Shown here: positions 1 through 4,595 of the stretch, one piece after another
Numbering within the stretch: position 1 is the stretch's first letter
How the letters are laid out: every line of letters begins with the position of its first letter
Position numbers and translations under genes: made by a program
Notes under the pieces: generated by a model
Database searches by the model: none
The model's input: the letters and a program-made list of their open reading frames with translations, nothing else
Told to the model about the DNA's origin: nothing
DNA from: Candidatus Njordarchaeum guaymasense
Lineage (GTDB): Archaea > Asgardarchaeota > Njordarchaeia > Njordarchaeales > Njordarchaeaceae
Direction of reading: 5' to 3'
Length of the DNA: 5,387 nucleotides
Assembly (NCBI GenBank): GCA_030587605.1
Contig: JAUQYT010000041.1
Coordinates: forward strand, 1 to 5,387

Positions 1-1277
1 TACACAGATTGAGAGACGCCGACACTTATGTAACTGTTGTCACCGTCTAGAAGCCCGTTAGCCTCAACAATGTAATTTCCTGCTTCAGTAACATTAACTT
101 CAACTTCAATCTCTAAATAGTCAAAAGCGCCGTCCCCATCTGTGTCAACTCCTCGGTCGGAAATCACTCCTGTCAAGATTACTGCTGGACCCTCAAATTC
201 AGTGTATATGTATTCCCTTGAAAGAGGAATCATTTCGAGTTCCCCCAGAATAGTATACATACTATTACGAAGTGTTATGTGAGAAATGTTTGCTGGGTTA
301 AGACCTGAAGCGTAAATTGTTGGACCGTCTAGAAGTATGTTGACTACTTGAACACCAACATCAAGAGAAATTTGTTGAGAGTTGCTAACCCATATACGTC
401 TGTAATCGACTGTTATAAGCCCGTCTGCCTCAATAATATAATCTCCCACTCCAGAAACATTAACCTCAACACCAACCTCTAAAAAGTCAAAAAAACCATT
501 CCCGTCGGTGTCAATCCCTTGATCGGAAATTACACCAGTCAAGACTGCTCCAGGAGCATCAAACTCTGTATGAAGATATTCCCTAGAAAGAGGAACATCA
601 AACAATTCCCCAATGAAATTATAATTATTATCATAAAGTGTTATGTAAGAAACGTTTATTGGGTTAAGGCTTGACATGAAAATTGTTGTTCCATCAAAAC
701 GTAGATTGACTACCTGAACACCAACATCGAGAGACACCCATTGATCATCTAGAACATTTATATATCCATCATAGCTGTCAAGCCCGAATGCTCCCACTCT
801 GTAATTTCCTGCTTCAGTAACATTAACTTCAATACCTATCTCTAAATAGTCAAAAGCTCCATTCTCGTTAATGTCGACTCCTTGATCGTAGATTACGCCA
901 GTCAATGCGGCTCCAGGAGCTTCAAATTCAGTGTAAAAGTATTTCCTAGAAAGGGGAGTATCATAAAGTCCCCCAAGAAGGGTATAATTTAAATCATATA
1001 GAGAGATAGAAACATTTGTTGGGTTCAGACCGAAGGCGTGGATTTCTACCCCCTTAATGTAGAGATTGACTACCAGAATACCAATACCTAGAGAGAATGT
1101 TTGACTGGTCCCAACATTCATTGCCCGTCCATTATCCTTGTCTAAAAGCCCGTAAGGGGGGATCTCAACTGTATAATCCCCCGCTTCAGTAACATTAACC
1201 TCAACACCAACTTCCAAGAAATCAAAAATGCCATCGCCATCCCTGTCCACCCCTTGGTCAAAAATATTACCAGTAAG
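1..1277 (-). repeat. Tandem coding repeats of about 365 bp
   Basis: Within the secreted protein, units lie at 906-1277 (372 bp), 543-905 (363 bp), 177-542 (366 bp) and 1-176 (partial, cut by the window edge). Conserved blocks in each unit include LTGxIxDxGxD, the calcium loop ending in FD(F/Y)LE, VEVNV followed by T or S, a glycine-leucine turn, VVNxxxxG, LNPxN(V/I)S, PLSR(E/K)Y and TEF. Repeats differ by substitutions and a few codons, so they diverged some time ago and are not recent copies. Confidence 0.9.
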
Positions 1278-1400
1278 GGTTGTCCCAAAGCCTTCAGCGC
1301 TGGCTTTACGTATCTGTATTCCAAGAAATGATGAAACTGTGGCTGTGCATAGAAGAAACATCAACATTGTTGTTACGGTTTTCTTTCCACCTGTTCTCAT
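1..1400 (-). CDS. Secreted repeat protein with calcium-loop motifs (C-terminus beyond window)
   Basis: The frame is open for 466 codons plus two bases and runs off the left edge, so the 3' end is missing. I chose the ATG at 1400 because it has an AGGTG ribosome site six bases upstream and starts a signal peptide: basic residues 2-7, hydrophobic stretch about 8-28, likely cleavage after ASA (33-35). The mature protein is tandem repeats starting with an LTG motif at residues 42, 166, 287 and 409 (spacing 124, 121, 122). Each repeat opens with a 12-residue DxDxDGxxDxxE-like loop (D52/D54/D56/D60/E63; D176/N178/N180/D184/E187; D297/D299/N301/D305/E308; D419/D421/D423/D427/E430), which fits EF-hand-like or dockerin-like calcium binding. 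Alternating beta-prone segments follow, with conserved NVT/NVS sequons. Similar repeats occur, from memory, in archaeal and bacterial exported proteins of unknown function. An extracellular structural or adhesive role is inference. No frameshift is seen. Confidence 0.9.
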   Translation of the reverse strand, partial: MRTGGKKTVTTMLMFLLCTATVSSFLGIQIRKASAEGFGTTLTGNIFDQGVDRDGDGIFDFLEVGVEVNVTEAGDYTVEIPPYGLLDKDNGRAMNVGTSQTFSLGIGILVVNLYIKGVEIHAFGLNPTNVSISLYDLNYTLLGGLYDTPLSRKYFYTEFEAPGAALTGVIYDQGVDINENGAFDYLEIGIEVNVTEAGNYRVGAFGLDSYDGYINVLDDQWVSLDVGVQVVNLRFDGTTIFMSSLNPINVSYITLYDNNYNFIGELFDVPLSREYLHTEFDAPGAVLTGVISDQGIDTDGNGFFDFLEVGVEVNVSGVGDYIIEADGLITVDYRRIWVSNSQQISLDVGVQVVNILLDGPTIYASGLNPANISHITLRNSMYTILGELEMIPLSREYIYTEFEGPAVILTGVISDRGVDTDGDGAFDYLEIEVEVNVTEAGNYIVEANGLLDGDNSYISVGVSQSV

Positions 1401-1406
1401 GGCTTC

Positions 1407-1411
1407 CACCT
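1407..1411 (-). promoter_or_regulatory. Shine-Dalgarno site of the secreted repeat protein
   Basis: The minus strand reads AAAGGTGG just before the start, and AGGTG matches the archaeal 16S anti-SD. Six bases separate it from the ATG at 1400, which supports that start over later in-frame methionines (residues 12 and 14) inside the signal peptide. Confidence 0.65.
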
Positions 1412-1460
1412 TTCAAGAATATTTACTGGAGACTTAGACAATACAAAGTTAACGGATGTC

Positions 1461-1475
1461 TCTATAAGACTTTCG
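1461..1475 (-). promoter_or_regulatory. Archaeal BRE/TATA promoter of the secreted repeat protein
   Basis: The minus strand reads CGAAAG (BRE-like, 1475-1470) followed directly by TCTTATAGA (TATA-like, 1469-1461). With the usual spacing of about 25 bases, transcription would start near 1438-1440, giving a leader of roughly 40 bases that contains the Shine-Dalgarno site. Confidence 0.5.
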
Positions 1476-1492
1476 TGTACAAAATTGTACAC
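1475..1492. promoter_or_regulatory. Perfect 18-bp palindrome, candidate operator
   Basis: GTGTACAAAATTGTACAC has 8-bp arms GTGTACAA and TTGTACAC around AA, and the whole site differs from its reverse complement only in the central AA. It touches the upstream edge of the BRE of the secreted protein gene. That is where a regulator could block or assist TBP/TFB loading. The regulator is unknown, and no second full copy is seen in the window. Confidence 0.5.
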
Positions 1493-1698
1493 AGAAAGAG
1501 TGAAGGACGGTGAAGATTTCAGGAACTGCCAAATCCAGAACCACTGCAAAAAGTACAGTAGGCGATGCAATGAATACTGCTCCAGTAGGCAATAAGAAGA
1601 ACCTATAATATCGGTAGGGAAAAGTCCCTCGAGAAGATCCAGTGTGTCTGCGAAGGGGTCGTATCGTGCCATTACCACTGGCATTTCAACGTAGGAAC
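1493..1698. other. Intergenic stretch without a supportable gene
   Basis: Reading frames on both strands are open by chance here, but none has a ribosome site, a recognisable domain or a start clear of neighbouring elements. A minus-strand frame at about 1450-1600 would encode a hydrophobic stretch but has no start. The octamer CAGTAGGC occurs twice (1556-1563 and 1583-1590). It may be decayed coding DNA continuing from the pseudogenes to its right, but I cannot identify it. Confidence 0.4.
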
Positions 1699-1824
1699 TC
1701 AATAGTTCTCGACCCAGACTTCGTAGAAGCTATGCGGGCGACGGCATGCCGGGCAGACATCAGGTGCCCGGGTTCCTTGGTGAACGTAGCCGCAGTTCTT
1801 ATACTAGATGATTTTTTGATCTGG
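1699..1824 (-). pseudogene. Remnant of a rubrerythrin C-terminal rubredoxin-like domain
   Basis: From 1824 the minus strand reads PDQKII, then an in-frame TAG (1806-1804), then YKNCGYVHQG and APDVCPAC, ending ENY and TGA at 1699. This is the C-terminal iron-binding knuckle of rubrerythrins (family pattern CxxCGYxxxGxxxPxxCPxC), which normally reduce peroxide in anaerobes. The first cysteine of the first CxxC is a tyrosine (TAT, one transition from TGT), leaving three of four iron ligands, and a stop lies two codons before that asparagine-cysteine pair's lysine. The N-terminal ferritin-like diiron helices are absent upstream, where other frames and stops intervene. It is therefore a dead fragment about 40 codons long. 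The family match is from memory of the motif and is fairly strong over this short length. Confidence 0.75.
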
Positions 1825-1904
1825 TATTGCCAAGGCTCGAGGGCTAGGGACTTCAGGGTTAAGTCTGAAATGCTGTCTAAGGGTAAGAGGGAATACTTGA
1901 ACGA

Positions 1905-2115
1905 GCGCACATCAAGTTTATCAAGGAACTCTTGATCACTGTGCTCCGCGTATTTATCTTCTTCCAAATGGTGAAAGCCATTTAATCTTCTCTTTTGCCG
2001 CAAGATCTAAATTGTCGATTATTTTATTATTCAGAAGTTCGGGCTTTCTATTAATAAGAATCTGAACCCACTTCTTACTGCCCTTCTTGCCATATGATTG
2101 AACATAGCGTCCCAT
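1905..2115 (-). pseudogene. Frameshifted N-terminal remnant of a conserved hypothetical protein
   Basis: An ATG at 2115, preceded by GGAGATT and a strong TATA box, opens a frame of 49 meaningful codons (MGRYVQSYGKKGSKKWVQ... to WLSP, 2115-1969), which then hits a stop within five codons. Removing one base from the three-A run at 1966-1968 (T on the coding strand) joins it to LEEDKYAEHSDQEFLDKLDV (1967-1908). The rejoined order WLSPLEEDxYAExxDQxFLDxL matches, from memory, a conserved hypothetical family of about 250-300 residues in bacteria and archaea. Beyond about residue 70 the similarity ends, so most of the protein is lost as well as frameshifted. Its function is unknown. A sequencing error could explain the single base but not the missing remainder. 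Confidence 0.65.
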
Positions 2116-2145
2116 AATCTCCTTGTCTGAAAACTGAAATATAAA
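2116..2145 (-). promoter_or_regulatory. TATA box and ribosome site of the frameshifted gene
   Basis: The minus strand has TTTATAT at 2145-2139, a near-consensus archaeal TATA box, about 26 bases from the ATG at 2115. That spacing would give a leaderless or nearly leaderless transcript. AAGGAGATT also lies directly before the ATG (2124-2116). The promoter may still be active although the gene is broken. Confidence 0.5.
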
Positions 2146-2520
2146 TCTGGCGAGATGCCAAATTAGAACCTCTCTTAGGCTTGTTTTTGTAAAACATTTA
2201 CCTAAATTTTGCTTTTTGCGAGAAATTTAAACGAGAACTTAAACCTATCCCGGGCTACCATACTTCTCTATTTGGTATCCATATCCCCATTTTTTTAGTA
2301 TTTTAGGGGAGGTCGAAACCTGTAGTACTCATCAAAGCTCGCTGAAATGTGTTAGCTACCTTATCTTTCAAACAATATGCCGATATTTGGCATTATCGGA
2401 ACCCATAGGTTCCTCGCTTAAGCGCTCTCCAGCGAATTAGGATGAGTAACAAAACTTCATCTCTTGATAGTTGAGGTTAATAGAACTGGGATCGGAAAGA
2501 ACAGATAATTATGGTTATAA
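2146..2520. other. Gene-free AT-rich stretch with short inverted repeats
   Basis: No frame on either strand is long or recognisable here. The stretch holds T and A tracts (for example T7 at 2290-2296), a TGGC/GCCA inverted repeat at 2148-2160, and a cluster of three hairpin-forming sequences at 2380-2424 listed separately. No tRNA or known RNA could be fitted. Confidence 0.5.
2380..2424. repeat. Cluster of three short inverted repeats
   Basis: CCGATA/TATCGG (2380-2385 and 2394-2399, 8-base loop), GGAACC/GGTTCC (2398-2403 and 2408-2413, loop CATA) and the palindrome CGCTTAAGCG (2415-2424) lie within 45 bases. The first two share the GG at 2398-2399, so in RNA they would compete. No T-tract follows on either strand, which argues against a terminator. 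It could be a structured RNA, an operator array or chance. Confidence 0.4.
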
Positions 2521-2634
2521 TCACAACTTACACCATGTCCCGAGAATTTCATTCAGCAGGTTCCATCTCCCCTTTCCCATTTTTTGAACATAACAGAGAG
2601 GTATATTGTGTTGAAGAGATCTGTTCCTTGTCAT
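2521..2634 (-). CDS. Possible 37-aa ORF coupled to the AbrB-like gene
   Basis: The ATG at 2634 overlaps the TGA of the AbrB-like gene in the classic ATGA arrangement, with AAAGG directly before it. The frame runs 37 codons, from MTRNRSLQ to GTWCKL, and ends in TGA at 2523-2521. I do not recognise the product. Its position is where a VapC-type PIN toxin would follow an AbrB-like antitoxin, but it lacks the N-terminal hydrophobic strand and first aspartate of PIN domains and is far too short. It may be a real micro-protein, the stub of a lost gene or chance. The overlap is the only positive evidence. Confidence 0.25.
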   Translation of the reverse strand: MTRNRSLQHNIPLCYVQKMGKGRWNLLNEILGTWCKL

Positions 2635-2843
2635 CCTTTCTGCGGTCTGACAATTTCGCAGTCACTTAGGCGAAGTATTACTTCATTTCCTCTTTGAAGC
2701 TGGATTGTTATCTTGGAGTTTTCAGTGTCTTGCATTATGATTAGTCGGTCTCTAGGTTCCACACCCAGACTTTCAACTAAGGACTCGTTCAGACGTAAGA
2801 TCCCTCCGTTACTTATGGTCATATCGCCTATTACAGCCTTCAT
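2631..2843 (-). CDS. AbrB/SpoVT-like swapped-hairpin protein
   Basis: The 70-residue protein resembles the AbrB/MazE/SpoVT swapped-hairpin fold: an ISNGGILRLNESLVESLGV segment (about residues 10-28) corresponding to the family pattern of glycine, beta strand, LPxxLRxxLGI, then EPRDRLIIM (29-37) and SKITIQL (43-49). Such proteins dimerise to bind DNA as transition-state regulators or as antitoxins. The LNESL segment replaces the usual basic LPKEL, and the loop GGIL lacks the usual arginine, so DNA contacts may differ. The C-terminal tail (about 50-70) is extra and acidic to mixed. No toxin-like partner is adjacent, only a 37-codon overlapping ORF. No clear Shine-Dalgarno precedes the ATG at 2843. 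Assignment to the fold is moderately sure; the function is inference. Confidence 0.7.
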   Translation of the reverse strand: MKAVIGDMTISNGGILRLNESLVESLGVEPRDRLIIMQDTENSKITIQLQRGNEVILRLSDCEIVRPQKG

Positions 2844-2904
2844 AAGACAAACACCATATTTCTAGGTTGTGTCATACTTGATTGTTATCATGCACTAAAA
2901 TCTT

Positions 2905-2912
2905 TCTATAAA
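2905..2912 (-). promoter_or_regulatory. Possible TATA box of the AbrB-like gene
   Basis: The minus strand reads TTTATAGA here, which would place a start near 2883 and a leader of about 40 bases before the ATG at 2843. A weaker AT-rich match (2854-2864) is too close to the ATG to serve. No obvious BRE is seen. Confidence 0.3.
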
Positions 2913-2958
2913 ATTGTTACAGAATACTCATATCATGCATATGTTACAAAAGTTGTAT

Positions 2959-2973
2959 GTATTTAGCTTATTG
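2959..2973 (+). repeat. Candidate left terminal inverted repeat
   Basis: GTATTTAGCTTATTG matches the reverse complement of 4527-4541 at 14 of 15 positions, the first 11 being identical. It lies 95 bases before the first element gene, outside its promoter, as an IS end should. Confidence 0.5.
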
Positions 2974-2990
2974 TTTTTTTTATGTTTTTT
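2974..2990 (+). terminator. T-tracts inside the left IS end
   Basis: T8 (2974-2981) and T6 (2985-2990) are separated by three bases. Archaeal RNA polymerase terminates on such tracts, so they could stop plus-strand transcripts entering the element. No gene on the plus strand upstream needs a terminator, so this is tentative. Confidence 0.3.
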
Positions 2991-3013
2991 CCTTTCGAGA
3001 ATAGTTGGGTCGA

Positions 3014-3028
3014 CCGAAAAGTATTTAA
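3014..3028 (+). promoter_or_regulatory. BRE/TATA promoter of the insertion sequence
   Basis: CCGAAAA (3014-3020, BRE-like) is followed directly by GTATTTAA (3021-3028, TATA-like). The usual spacing puts the start near 3050-3054, that is at the ATG of the DUF2080 gene, so the transcript is probably leaderless. No Shine-Dalgarno precedes that ATG, which agrees. Confidence 0.6.
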
Positions 3029-3031
3029 GCA

Positions 3032-3055
3032 ATAGGATATCTATGGATATCCTAT
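3032..3055. promoter_or_regulatory. Perfect inverted repeat between TATA box and start codon
   Basis: Arms ATAGGATATC (3032-3041) and GATATCCTAT (3046-3055) flank TATG. GGATATC also occurs as a direct repeat at 3035 and 3045, exactly 10 bp apart or one helical turn. The site covers the predicted transcription start and the first two bases of the ATG at 3054. It is placed for repression, perhaps by the DUF2080 protein itself (inference). Confidence 0.55.
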
Positions 3056-3215
3056 GAGGAAGATAACATTGGATAAGGGTCAGCTTGTGCTTCTGGAGGA
3101 CGAGGTTCTAGGCTTCATCGAGAAGGAAGTTACCCCGTTCGGCAACAGCGCCAAGGTCGACTGCCCCAAGAAATACGTCGGGAAGAGAGTCTACCTCATA
3201 GTGTGCAAGGAATAA
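3054..3215 (+). CDS. DUF2080-family transposon-encoded protein
   Basis: This 53-residue protein has the DUF2080 signature VTPFGNSAKVDCPKKYVGKR (residues 26-45) followed by a hydrophobic strand VYLIV. The family is small, largely archaeal and found beside transposase genes; its role is not established. The GNSA...PKK..GKxVxxI pattern resembles one swapped-hairpin unit of AbrB-like DNA binders, so a regulatory or transposition-accessory role is plausible inference. The ATG at 3054 sits at the expected transcription start. The stop (3213-3215) lies inside the transposase gene, a 13-base overlap in another frame, so the two are almost certainly co-translated. Confidence 0.85.
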   Translation: MRKITLDKGQLVLLEDEVLGFIEKEVTPFGNSAKVDCPKKYVGKRVYLIVCKE

Positions 3216-4537
3216 CCTGTCCAAACTGCGAACGGCTCCAGATGCGGATAAAGGTACTTGAAGCAGAGCTTGAAGAGCGAGAGAAGTCGATAGAGGAGCT
3301 GAAACGCAAGCTGGCACTGTACGAGAACCCAAACACGCCACCCTCTAGACGGATGTACCCCTCCCGCCCCCGCAAAACCGGCGGAAATAGGTTTCCGGGA
3401 AGACCATGCGGACACCCAGGCAACACGAGGCCAAAGCCGAGACCAGACATTGTGAAGGCTCCGGATCTGAAAGAGAAATGCGAGCGTTGTGGAGCCCCTC
3501 TCGGCGAGCCACGGTACGTGAACCATTGCATCGTCGAGGAGATATCGAACCCTGCCCCTAGGCAGGTGATAGACTTTCTTGAGTTCGAGTGGAAGTGCAA
3601 AGCATGCAAGGCTTACACGGTGGCCAGGCATCCAGACTGCCCTCCGGAAGGCCTCTTCGGAAAGAACGTCCTAGTACAGACGACCCTCATGAAGTTTGAG
3701 GAGAGGCTTCCCCTCCAGAAGATAGTGGAGGGACTGGAAAATCAGTTCGAGCTCCCGATAACCACAGCCTCGGTTCTAGATATCACCCGCCGGGTAAGCG
3801 AATGGTTGAGACCGGAGTACGAAGCGATCAGAGAGAAGATACGGCAGTCGAAGGCTGTCTACGCCGACGAGACCGGGGAGAAGGTTGACGGCAAGAAACA
3901 TTCGCTCTGGTCCTTCACTACCGAGACGGAGACGCTCATCGTGATAAGAAAGAGCAGGGGAAAGAAGGTCCTAGAGGAAACCTTGGGAAAAGACTTTGAG
4001 GGCATCGTTGTCTGCGACGGATGGAGGTCCTATCCCGCCTTCACCAGGAACATCCAACGCGATTGGGCCCACTTGCTAAGGGAGGCGAAGTGGCTCGCCG
4101 AGCATGTTGAGGAGGCAGAGCCCATGCAGCAGGCGCTGCAGAAGATGTATGAAGACCTGAAATCTTCGCTCATGGAGGATCCGCCGCCCATGGAACGTGT
4201 AAAGCTGAAGAAGAAGGCGAAGAGGCGACTGAGCTACTGGTTGGATAAGCGGTACAAGAGCCGAGAGGTCAAGAAGTTCGTTCAGAAGGTACGCAACGGC
4301 TTCGACTACTGGTTCACCTTCGTCACCACCCCCGGCGTCGAGCCTACCAACAACAGGGCTGAGCGATCCCTGAAAGAACCAGTCGTTCAACGGAAGATCA
4401 TTGGAACGTTCAGGAACGGGAAGGGCACCCGAATTTACGAGACGCTCATGACGATGTTAGCCACTTGGAAGCAGCAGGGTCTCAATCCGTACAAAGCAAT
4501 GGCGGAAAGCCTAAGCGCCGCATGGGCAAAAAGCTAA
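3203..4537 (+). CDS. tnpC: IS66-family transposase TnpC
   Basis: This 444-residue DDE transposase cuts and joins DNA at the element's ends. Order: CPNC (6-9) and a charged coiled coil (about 10-42); the PNTPPSRR and GRPCGHPGNTRPKPR segments (43-80) typical of the IS66 linker; a zinc finger with C93/C96 and C132/C135; then the catalytic core with D222 (YADETGEKVDG), D272 (CDGWRSYPAF) and E387 (TNNRAERSLK), followed by the conserved RKIIGTFRNG segment. All three acidic residues and four finger cysteines are present, and no frameshift is seen, so it may be active. I prefer the GTG at 3203 over the ATG at 3242 because it keeps the CPxC motif common in archaeal members and overlaps the DUF2080 gene. 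Its frame is open back to 3077, so fusion by frameshifting is conceivable. The stop falls inside the candidate right end repeat. Confidence 0.95.
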   Translation: MQGITCPNCERLQMRIKVLEAELEEREKSIEELKRKLALYENPNTPPSRRMYPSRPRKTGGNRFPGRPCGHPGNTRPKPRPDIVKAPDLKEKCERCGAPLGEPRYVNHCIVEEISNPAPRQVIDFLEFEWKCKACKAYTVARHPDCPPEGLFGKNVLVQTTLMKFEERLPLQKIVEGLENQFELPITTASVLDITRRVSEWLRPEYEAIREKIRQSKAVYADETGEKVDGKKHSLWSFTTETETLIVIRKSRGKKVLEETLGKDFEGIVVCDGWRSYPAFTRNIQRDWAHLLREAKWLAEHVEEAEPMQQALQKMYEDLKSSLMEDPPPMERVKLKKKAKRRLSYWLDKRYKSREVKKFVQKVRNGFDYWFTFVTTPGVEPTNNRAERSLKEPVVQRKIIGTFRNGKGTRIYETLMTMLATWKQQGLNPYKAMAESLSAAWAKS

Positions 4538-4541
4538 ATAC
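4527..4541 (-). repeat. Candidate right terminal inverted repeat
   Basis: Read on the minus strand this is GTATTTAGCTTTTTG, 14/15 identical to the left end at 2959-2973. It contains the TAA stop of the transposase (4535-4537), leaving only four bases of the element after the gene. Confidence 0.5.
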
Positions 4542-4556
4542 GCACCAAAAGTCTAA

Positions 4557-4591
4557 TTTATATGTAGAGATATACATTGAGAAGGAGAGGT
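4557..4591 (+). promoter_or_regulatory. Promoter and ribosome site of the 207-aa gene
   Basis: TTTATATG (4557-4564) is a good archaeal TATA box. GGAG (4584-4587) and the overlapping GAGGT (4587-4591) precede the ATG at 4596 by 8 and 4 bases. The usual TATA spacing predicts a start near 4587, which would cut into the ribosome site, so actual initiation may be a few bases earlier. The promoter lies outside the IS, so the gene does not depend on it. Confidence 0.55.
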
Positions 4592-4595
4592 AAGT

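Larger units (their letters stand above)
2959..4541 (+). mobile_element. IS66-family insertion sequence with DUF2080 and TnpC genes
   Basis: The element carries two overlapping genes, a DUF2080 protein and an intact-looking TnpC transposase. It lacks the tnpA and tnpB helper genes of classical IS66 and so resembles the reduced, transposase-only branch of the family. The bounds rest on a 14/15 inverted repeat (2959-2973 against 4527-4541), giving 1,583 bp. The repeat begins GTAT, close to the GTAA start usual for IS66 ends. The 8 bp outside each end (AGTTGTAT and GCACCAAA) do not match, so the expected target duplication is absent: the copy is old or rearranged, or the bounds are wrong. GC content and codon use are visibly higher than in the flanks. 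Confidence 0.75.

Noticed and set aside
1..1277. CRISPR or noncoding tandem repeat array
   Set aside because: The repeats are about 365 bp, in one open frame and diverged at synonymous and replacement sites, so they are protein domain repeats.
1397..1702. Open minus-strand frame of 101 codons starting at a TTG
   Set aside because: It has no ribosome site, covers the promoter, palindrome and start of the secreted protein gene, and begins inside the rubrerythrin remnant. The product matches nothing.
1804..1806. In-frame TAG in the rubrerythrin remnant as a pyrrolysine codon
   Set aside because: A second lesion (Cys to Tyr) sits next to it and the main domain is missing, so a dead gene explains it better. 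No pyrrolysine genes are visible here.
1642..1935. Open plus-strand frame of 97 codons
   Set aside because: It is antisense to recognisable remnants and has no start signals. It is a by-product of the GC-rich rubredoxin segment.
1686..2003. Open minus-strand frame of 105 codons
   Set aside because: Its middle (1908-1967) is the shifted second half of the broken conserved hypothetical gene. The rest reads the rubrerythrin remnant out of frame.
2221..2280. tRNA-like string GGTTTAAGTTC on the minus strand, resembling a T-arm
   Set aside because: The T-stem pairs at only about three of five positions, and no D-arm, anticodon arm or acceptor pairing could be fitted.
2521..2843. VapBC-type toxin-antitoxin module
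   Set aside because: The downstream frame is 37 codons long with no PIN-domain acidic residues, so a complete toxin gene is not present.
2974..2990. T-tracts as the terminator of a plus-strand gene upstream
   Set aside because: There is no plus-strand gene to the left. I keep them only as a tentative insulator of the IS.
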